Shown here one piece after another: positions 59,354-64,000 of a DNA stretch of 64,000 nucleotides. Position numbers and translations under genes: made by a program. Source of the DNA: Lewinellaceae bacterium (GTDB taxonomy: Bacteria > Bacteroidota > Bacteroidia > Chitinophagales > Saprospiraceae). Within the stretch, counting starts at the first letter, position 1. The number at the start of each line of letters is the position of its first letter. Location: positions 992,001 through 1,056,000 of the forward strand of contig JACJYN010000002.1 of NCBI GenBank assembly GCA_020636095.1, in the 5' to 3' direction. A model generated the notes under the pieces. It was not told the DNA's origin and searched no databases. It saw nothing but the letters and a program-made list of their open reading frames with translations.

Positions 59354-62043
59354 CAAAATCGGAAATTATAGGTTATGGAAGGAATGATAAAAGGGGTGAG
59401 TGAAACCTGATAAACTTTGGACGTCCCATCAAGCCCATGCCTGATATAAACATAGGAGGGATTCTTTCGAAAATACAGGTTAATCAGGGATACATTCAGG
59501 CTCGTACCCCGGTCGCGGACACCTTTGCGGTAGACGGTGATGGACAGGTCGAAGCGGTGATTGTCTTCCAGCCGGTAAGCATTCCTGGGTGCGTAATAGT
59601 CCAGCCCGACTCCATCAATAGCATATTTTCCGACCGGAATGGTCAGCCTTTTTCCCGAGAGGTACACCCAACGCCCCACGACGGCCATTTTATCGTTGAC
59701 ATCCCAAACTGCAGCCAGAGACAGTACGTGGGGCCGAAGAACATCCGTGGGGAAAGGTTGCCCGCCCTCAATTTGATCGAAACGGGCTTCCGCCGCCGAG
59801 AAGGTATAACTGGCCCACGCCCGAAACTGTCCCTTGTTTTTTCGCAACAGGCATTCAAAGCCTTTAGCCTCGATCTTCCCGAAAACGAGCAGAGACTCCA
59901 GGTCGGCAGGCGGGCCATCCAGCGCCGCACCACTTCTGAACCCAGGCTGGTTGCCCATACTTTTGTAATAGAGGCCCAGCGTGGCCTCGTATGCGCCCTT
60001 GCCAATGCCCGCCTTGTATTCCAGCGACCAGTGATTGCTGTACTGGGGTTTTATCAACCGGCTGCTGGGCAGCCAGATATTGACCGGATCGTCGGGGATG
60101 GGGCGGGAGATGCGCTGTACGTACTGATAATTGCGGTTGTAAACCAAGGTAAGCCATTGCGTTTCCCCGAGGGCATAAGAAACCGAAACCCGGGGCTCAA
60201 ATCCATAGTAATGCTGGATCGGCTGGCCCGGGGCGTAATAGGTGGAGTCAATCCTGGCCTCTTGCTGGTTGTATTCATAAATGAAACTGCCCGTTCCCAG
60301 AGCGCTGAATTGGGTAAAATGAAGCCCATAATCGATGGCAATGCGTTCCTGAAGTTCCCACTCGTGGGCAGCGTAGAGCCCGGCCGTTACGGAACGGCGT
60401 TGTATGGCATCATCAGGCCTGGCGGTTACCGGCATATCGGCCCTGAGATGCCCAAAGCGGCTGAAATAAACCCCGGCTCCAAATTTAAAAACACTGCCCG
60501 GCGCCTGGTAATACTGGAAATCCGTTTTTACCTGGAGCCCTTTGATCTGAGTCTCCTTAGGCCTCAGGCCCAGCAAGCCGATAAAGGCAGAATCCTGGGT
60601 GCTTTCCCTGAACTGGTATTGAAAATCGTGGTAAATGGCCGAGGTGTTCTGAAACAGGCGTTTATTGAACAGGTAATTCCAACGAAGGGTAAGCGTTTTA
60701 TTGCCCCATTGTGTGCGGGTCCTGGTGCTCCAACCAAGTCCAATTCCCCATGGGGTGTTAGAAGAAGTAACCGGCACACGCCCCACAAAGCTGGTTTCAT
60801 TGGTGTCTTGGCCATAATACCCCGAAAGGAAGACTCTGCTTTTGGGGCCGAGGCGCAGGCTTGTTTTGGCATTGAGGTCAGAAAAAGAGAAGGCATTCCG
60901 AACCCCTTTTGCCAGGTCAGTTGACTTAAACAAGGAGGAATAAAGCTCCAGGTGGCTGCGCCGGGCCGCCACCAGAAAGGTAGCTCTGTTCTTCAGCAAG
61001 GGGCCTTCCACTTTGAGCCGGGAAGCGATGATGCCTATCCCACCAGACGCCCCTAGGCGCTCGTCATTCCCTTCCGCCGTCCGCACGTCGATCACGGAAG
61101 CCAGGCGGCCCTGGTATTTGGCTGGAATATGATTTTTGTACAAACTCACATGTTTGACCGCATCGGGGTTGAATACAGACACGAAGCCCGACATGTGAGC
61201 ATCGTAAAAAACCGGGGCTTCATCCATCAGGTAAAGGTTCTGGTCGGAAGCGCCGCCCCGCACACTGATAGCGCTTACAGCGTCCCCGGAGCTGGAAACG
61301 CCCGGCAGAAGCTGCAGGCTCTGCAGAATGTCCTGTTCACCCAACAAGCCCGGCATCTCGTTGATCAGGTCCATCTCGATTGCCGTACCGCTCGCCGGAG
61401 ACTTCTGGTTGTCCAGGCCGTTCGAAACATTCGCGCTGATGATGATGGGCGCCAACTGCTGCACGCCGGGCTCCAGGGAAAGGCCAACTGTCCGGTTATT
61501 TTGCAGTGCCAGCACCGTATCCTTTTCCACATAACCCAGGTAACGAGCCTGTAAGCGATACTGCCCTCCCGGCAGGGTCAGGGAATAAAAGCCGTAAGCG
61601 TTGGAAGCTGTCCCGGCAGACAATTCTTCAATGAAAATGTAACCGCCAATGAGCTCCTCCCCGGAATGTGCGTCCCGGATATACCCACTGAGGGTAAATT
61701 GCGGCGGCTTTTCCTCCTTGTCCTCCCTGTCAAGAAATACGACGATATGATTGCCGCTCAGGGTATAGTTCAGGCCGGTGTCCCCGAGGATTTCTTTCAG
61801 TACTTTTTTCAGCCGTTCCCCCTTAAAACGAAGGGCGAGCTGCCTATTGGGAAGGTGCTGTGCGCTGTAGGTAAAGGACAGGCTGGTAGCCTGTTCAATC
61901 TTTGCAAACGCCTCGGCAAGAGAATTGCCACGAAAATCCAGGGTAACCCGCTGGTTGAATGGGTTGTCCTGAGCGCTCAGGCTTACCGCCGACAACCATA
62001 GAAAGGCCGCCAGGCAGTAGTTTTGGAGAATACGGGTTGGCAT
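59353..62043 (-). CDS. STN-domain TonB-dependent receptor
   Basis: 896 residues: signal peptide (CLAAFLWLSAVSLSAQ), then an STN domain (about 28-110; LRFKGERLKKVLKEILGDTG), which receives a signal for a sigma/anti-sigma pair. A CarboxypepD_reg-like domain (about 117-200), the plug (about 215-330; ISVRGGASDQNLYLMDEAPV) and a 22-strand barrel to the end follow (PSITYNFRF). It imports an unknown ligand (iron chelate, peptide or glycan) with TonB. It is transcribed in the same direction as FecR and the PKD protein upstream, and is coupled to DUF4249 downstream. Confidence 0.92.
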   Translation of the reverse strand: MPTRILQNYCLAAFLWLSAVSLSAQDNPFNQRVTLDFRGNSLAEAFAKIEQATSLSFTYSAQHLPNRQLALRFKGERLKKVLKEILGDTGLNYTLSGNHIVVFLDREDKEEKPPQFTLSGYIRDAHSGEELIGGYIFIEELSAGTASNAYGFYSLTLPGGQYRLQARYLGYVEKDTVLALQNNRTVGLSLEPGVQQLAPIIISANVSNGLDNQKSPASGTAIEMDLINEMPGLLGEQDILQSLQLLPGVSSSGDAVSAISVRGGASDQNLYLMDEAPVFYDAHMSGFVSVFNPDAVKHVSLYKNHIPAKYQGRLASVIDVRTAEGNDERLGASGGIGIIASRLKVEGPLLKNRATFLVAARRSHLELYSSLFKSTDLAKGVRNAFSFSDLNAKTSLRLGPKSRVFLSGYYGQDTNETSFVGRVPVTSSNTPWGIGLGWSTRTRTQWGNKTLTLRWNYLFNKRLFQNTSAIYHDFQYQFRESTQDSAFIGLLGLRPKETQIKGLQVKTDFQYYQAPGSVFKFGAGVYFSRFGHLRADMPVTARPDDAIQRRSVTAGLYAAHEWELQERIAIDYGLHFTQFSALGTGSFIYEYNQQEARIDSTYYAPGQPIQHYYGFEPRVSVSYALGETQWLTLVYNRNYQYVQRISRPIPDDPVNIWLPSSRLIKPQYSNHWSLEYKAGIGKGAYEATLGLYYKSMGNQPGFRSGAALDGPPADLESLLVFGKIEAKGFECLLRKNKGQFRAWASYTFSAAEARFDQIEGGQPFPTDVLRPHVLSLAAVWDVNDKMAVVGRWVYLSGKRLTIPVGKYAIDGVGLDYYAPRNAYRLEDNHRFDLSITVYRKGVRDRGTSLNVSLINLYFRKNPSYVYIRHGLDGTSKVYQVSLTPFIIPSITYNFRF

Positions 62044-62234
62044 GGTTCAGGGCGTTTATTTCCACAATTTCACGATTTTTCGTCAAAATAGCACCAGCCT
62101 GACATCGCTACTCATGCAAATGAATAGCGCTACCAGTATACTAAAGCGGTTTTTCATAATATCAGGATTTAGAGGCAACCCGCCCGGCGCCTTTCATGCC
62201 GGTTGGCAACCCTGTTTTCTTTTTGAGTTTCAAC

Positions 62235-63377
62235 TTACTGTTTCACCACTTGCTTTACTGTCAGTATTTGCCCTTCTCTATCCAGTAGCTTCAATACATA
62301 CAGGCCCGGGGCCAGGCCACCGAGGTTTAGGCTGGCCAACCCTGGGGGCGTTCCGAGGGGCTGAGCGCGCACGTGGCCACCCAGGGCATTGTACAACTCC
62401 GCCCGGGCGCCGGAGGGGCAATCGCCGGAGATGAACAGCGCGGATGTTGTCGGATTGGGGTATACCCGGATGGCGGTCTCGCCCTCTACTTCTTCCAAGC
62501 CTACCAGTGCATTGTATTCAAAAGGAGTTGAGGTAGCCGTACAGCTGAGGCCAACAACCCTTACGGTATAAAAACCATTGCCCTGAGGTGCAATAGCAGC
62601 GGTAGTCAGATTGGGGAGCTGGTCGCCATCCAGATACCATCGATAGGAGATTCCCGGCCCTTCAGGAGGGAAGGTAACCCTCAGATAACCGTTATCCAGA
62701 ACGATCGTGGGTATACCCACTTCCACTTCCAGTTCATAGTAATACTGCTCTTCGGCAGGTACTGAACCAAAGGCCAGGCTTAGAGATCCGTTGGTTGCCG
62801 TACCCTGCTCCATTCCCCCGTCGATCTGTACTTCCCCCAAAAAATCATTGTTCCCGATCAGGTCAGAATCCCAGACCTGCACCGTGTAGGCCTGATTTCT
62901 GACCAGGCCGGCCACCGGAAGGCTAACCGGGCCGCCGCTGGGATTGGCCGTAACCGTCGAACTACTGAAGAGGACGTTACCCGCTTCATCTTTCACTTTG
63001 GCATACAGATCGGGCACATTATCGACCGGCTCCCACCAATTACCGGGGATACTGATGACCTCGATCCGGTTCAGCATCCTCTGGCCCTGAGCCGCTGTAA
63101 CCGACAAGGAGATGGTGTAAACGCCGGGCTCCTGGTAGGTTACCAAACCTGGCTGGGTAGAGAAAGAAGCCTGTCCGTTGCCAAAGTCCCAGGTGTAAGC
63201 ATCCCCACCGCCAAAAATAGGGCTGATGTGGATAGAAGCCGGAACGCAGGCCGTTTCATGGTTGACCCGGAAGAGCGGCATGTCCTGGGCGGAAAGGTGG
63301 CCGGCCATGCCCCAAAAGGCCAGCACTATCAGAGAACTGCTGAGGGAGCCCACCATAAGCCGGAGGCTATTCAGCAT
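62235..63377 (-). CDS. PKD-domain secreted protein with T9SS signal
   Basis: 380 residues from the ATG at 63377; the longer frame to 63428 would put 17 residues before the signal peptide (SSSLIVLAFWGMAGHLSAQ). A PKD domain (YTWDFGNGQASFSTQPGLVT, YQEPGVYTISLSV), a C2-like beta domain (YTVQVWDSDLIGNNDFLGEV), an Ig-like part and a T9SS sorting domain (VYPNPTTSALFISGD to VKQVVKQ) follow. It lies between FecR and the receptor gene, so its product may be a surface partner of that uptake system. Ligand unknown. Confidence 0.82.
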   Translation of the reverse strand: MLNSLRLMVGSLSSSLIVLAFWGMAGHLSAQDMPLFRVNHETACVPASIHISPIFGGGDAYTWDFGNGQASFSTQPGLVTYQEPGVYTISLSVTAAQGQRMLNRIEVISIPGNWWEPVDNVPDLYAKVKDEAGNVLFSSSTVTANPSGGPVSLPVAGLVRNQAYTVQVWDSDLIGNNDFLGEVQIDGGMEQGTATNGSLSLAFGSVPAEEQYYYELEVEVGIPTIVLDNGYLRVTFPPEGPGISYRWYLDGDQLPNLTTAAIAPQGNGFYTVRVVGLSCTATSTPFEYNALVGLEEVEGETAIRVYPNPTTSALFISGDCPSGARAELYNALGGHVRAQPLGTPPGLASLNLGGLAPGLYVLKLLDREGQILTVKQVVKQ

Positions 63378-63431
63378 AAAAAAAGAAAGGGAAAACTTTT
63401 GTGCGGAATAAAATACAGCTGTTTGCATAGC

Positions 63432-63480
63432 GATAGGGTTTGGTTAATCATTCGGGTAGTCGGCTACCCTTTTCCCTATC
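63432..63480. terminator. Nested hairpins between FecR and the PKD gene
   Basis: GGGTAG-TCGG-CTACCC (63454-63469) lies inside a second pair GATAGGG (63432-63438) and CCCTATC (63474-63480). It falls in the gap after the FecR stop and before the PKD gene start, so it may end or slow the FecR message. Confidence 0.5.
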
Positions 63481-63527
63481 CATTACGCAACGGCTATCAG
63501 ATACCCCTAAATGAAAAGAAAAAAAAG

Positions 63528-64000
63528 TTATTCCCCGGGCAGGATAATGATGGAATCGCCCTCTTTCCGGTAGGAAATGCCGAAAGTAATGGAAAGGCGT
63601 TCCAGAAAGCTTTCGATGGGGTCTCCTTTCTCCAGCGTGTCGGAAAGTGGCCGAGCGCCGAGATTGGTGCGGTCGTCGATATTGACATCATAACGGCGCT
63701 CAATGGCCCGGAAGGCTTCACTCAGGGGGGTATCTTTGAAAACCAGTTTGCCATCCAGCCAGGCCAGAGCAGCCGGGTTGCCGTCCGGCAATTCGCGGAA
63801 GGCGCCGGTTTGGGTATCGAACTCCGCCGCCTGTCCTTCGGCCAGGGGCAGCCCTTCCGCAATTTCGGTGCGAAACTGCACGGTTCCGGAAGTGACGGTT
63901 ACGGCCACCTTACCACTTTCCTCCCTTGCCGACAGGTTGAAGGCTGTGCCCAGGACACGGACATAGGCCTGCCCGGCCCGAACGATAAAGGGCTGGACAG
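63528..64000 (-). CDS. fecR: FecR-family anti-sigma/transducer protein, N-terminal part missing
   Basis: The frame runs past the right edge of the window. About 157 codons are visible: the end of the FecR core (FIVRAGQAYVRVLGTAFNLS; VAVTVTSGTVQF) and the C-terminal DUF4974/STN-like domain (LVFKDTPLSEAFRAIERRYD; ISYRKEGDSIIILPGE). FecR spans the inner membrane, binds an ECF sigma factor and, on contact with the STN domain of its receptor, releases it. The sigma factor gene should lie just beyond the edge. Its receptor is most likely the STN-type gene downstream in this window. Confidence 0.9.
   Translation of the reverse strand, partial: VQPFIVRAGQAYVRVLGTAFNLSAREESGKVAVTVTSGTVQFRTEIAEGLPLAEGQAAEFDTQTGAFRELPDGNPAALAWLDGKLVFKDTPLSEAFRAIERRYDVNIDDRTNLGARPLSDTLEKGDPIESFLERLSITFGISYRKEGDSIIILPGE

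Noticed and set aside
1..64000. tRNA, rRNA or riboswitch genes
   Set aside because: No cloverleaf, rRNA core sequence or known riboswitch motif was recognised in the gaps, although reading by eye cannot fully exclude a small RNA.

Overview
The window looks like a chromosomal segment of a Bacteroidota bacterium, most likely of the Saprospiria (Lewinella/Phaeodactylibacter/Haliscomenobacter-like). The genus cannot be read from it. Supporting signs are several Bacteroidota promoters (-33 TTTG or TTG, -7 TAnnTTTG), the type IX secretion (T9SS) regulator PorX, a PorP/SprF-type outer-membrane protein, many secreted proteins ending in a T9SS sorting domain, an STN-type TonB receptor coupled to a DUF4249 lipoprotein and a FecR protein, and the bactofilin-AtpZ pair. 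No rRNA, tRNA or CRISPR array was recognised.

Region 1 (1-32 kb) is mainly housekeeping and envelope biology. It holds the end of nadE; a purH-coaX-outer-membrane-protein-TPR operon read leftwards; a secreted vWA protein with a TonB-plug module; a large FG-GAP secreted protein; a MscS channel; porX; an HD phosphohydrolase with an MFS transporter; a DUF6427-like membrane protein; a DsbD system with three N-terminal domains spread over two genes; a biotin carrier protein beside atpZ and a bactofilin gene; a PorP/SprF protein; a zinc-ribbon serine protease; and a phenylacetyl-CoA epoxidase cluster (paaA-B-C). The paa cluster is damaged: paaA carries a one-base frameshift, palindromic repeats sit between paaB and paaC and beyond paaC, and paaD/paaE do not follow.

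Region 2 (31.5-37.4 kb) is a plastic zone. A DUF433/DUF5615 toxin-antitoxin pair and a LytTR response regulator cut by a nonsense codon border a 3.9-kb segment with 52-bp imperfect terminal inverted repeats. Inside are an IS1182-like relic with perfect 27-bp inverted repeats and an intact DUF234-type ATPase/nuclease gene behind two tandem operator-like dyads.

Region 3 (37.4-64 kb) is surface and secretion biology. An ECF sigma factor and a membrane-anchored partner converge on a TPR-CHAT protein. Next come three large T9SS substrates in tandem (about 614, 3109 and 1490 residues) that share cysteine-rich modules, Kazal-like motifs and, in the giant one, cohesin-like and dockerin-like segments. 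The window ends with a leftward FecR / PKD-T9SS / STN-TonB receptor / DUF4249 cluster, probably for uptake and signalling.

The less expected elements are the repeat-bounded ATPase segment, at least two families of palindromic mini-elements (one with a flanking target-site duplication), the decaying paa and LytTR loci, and the sigma/anchor/CHAT module next to a giant cohesin/dockerin-like secreted protein.
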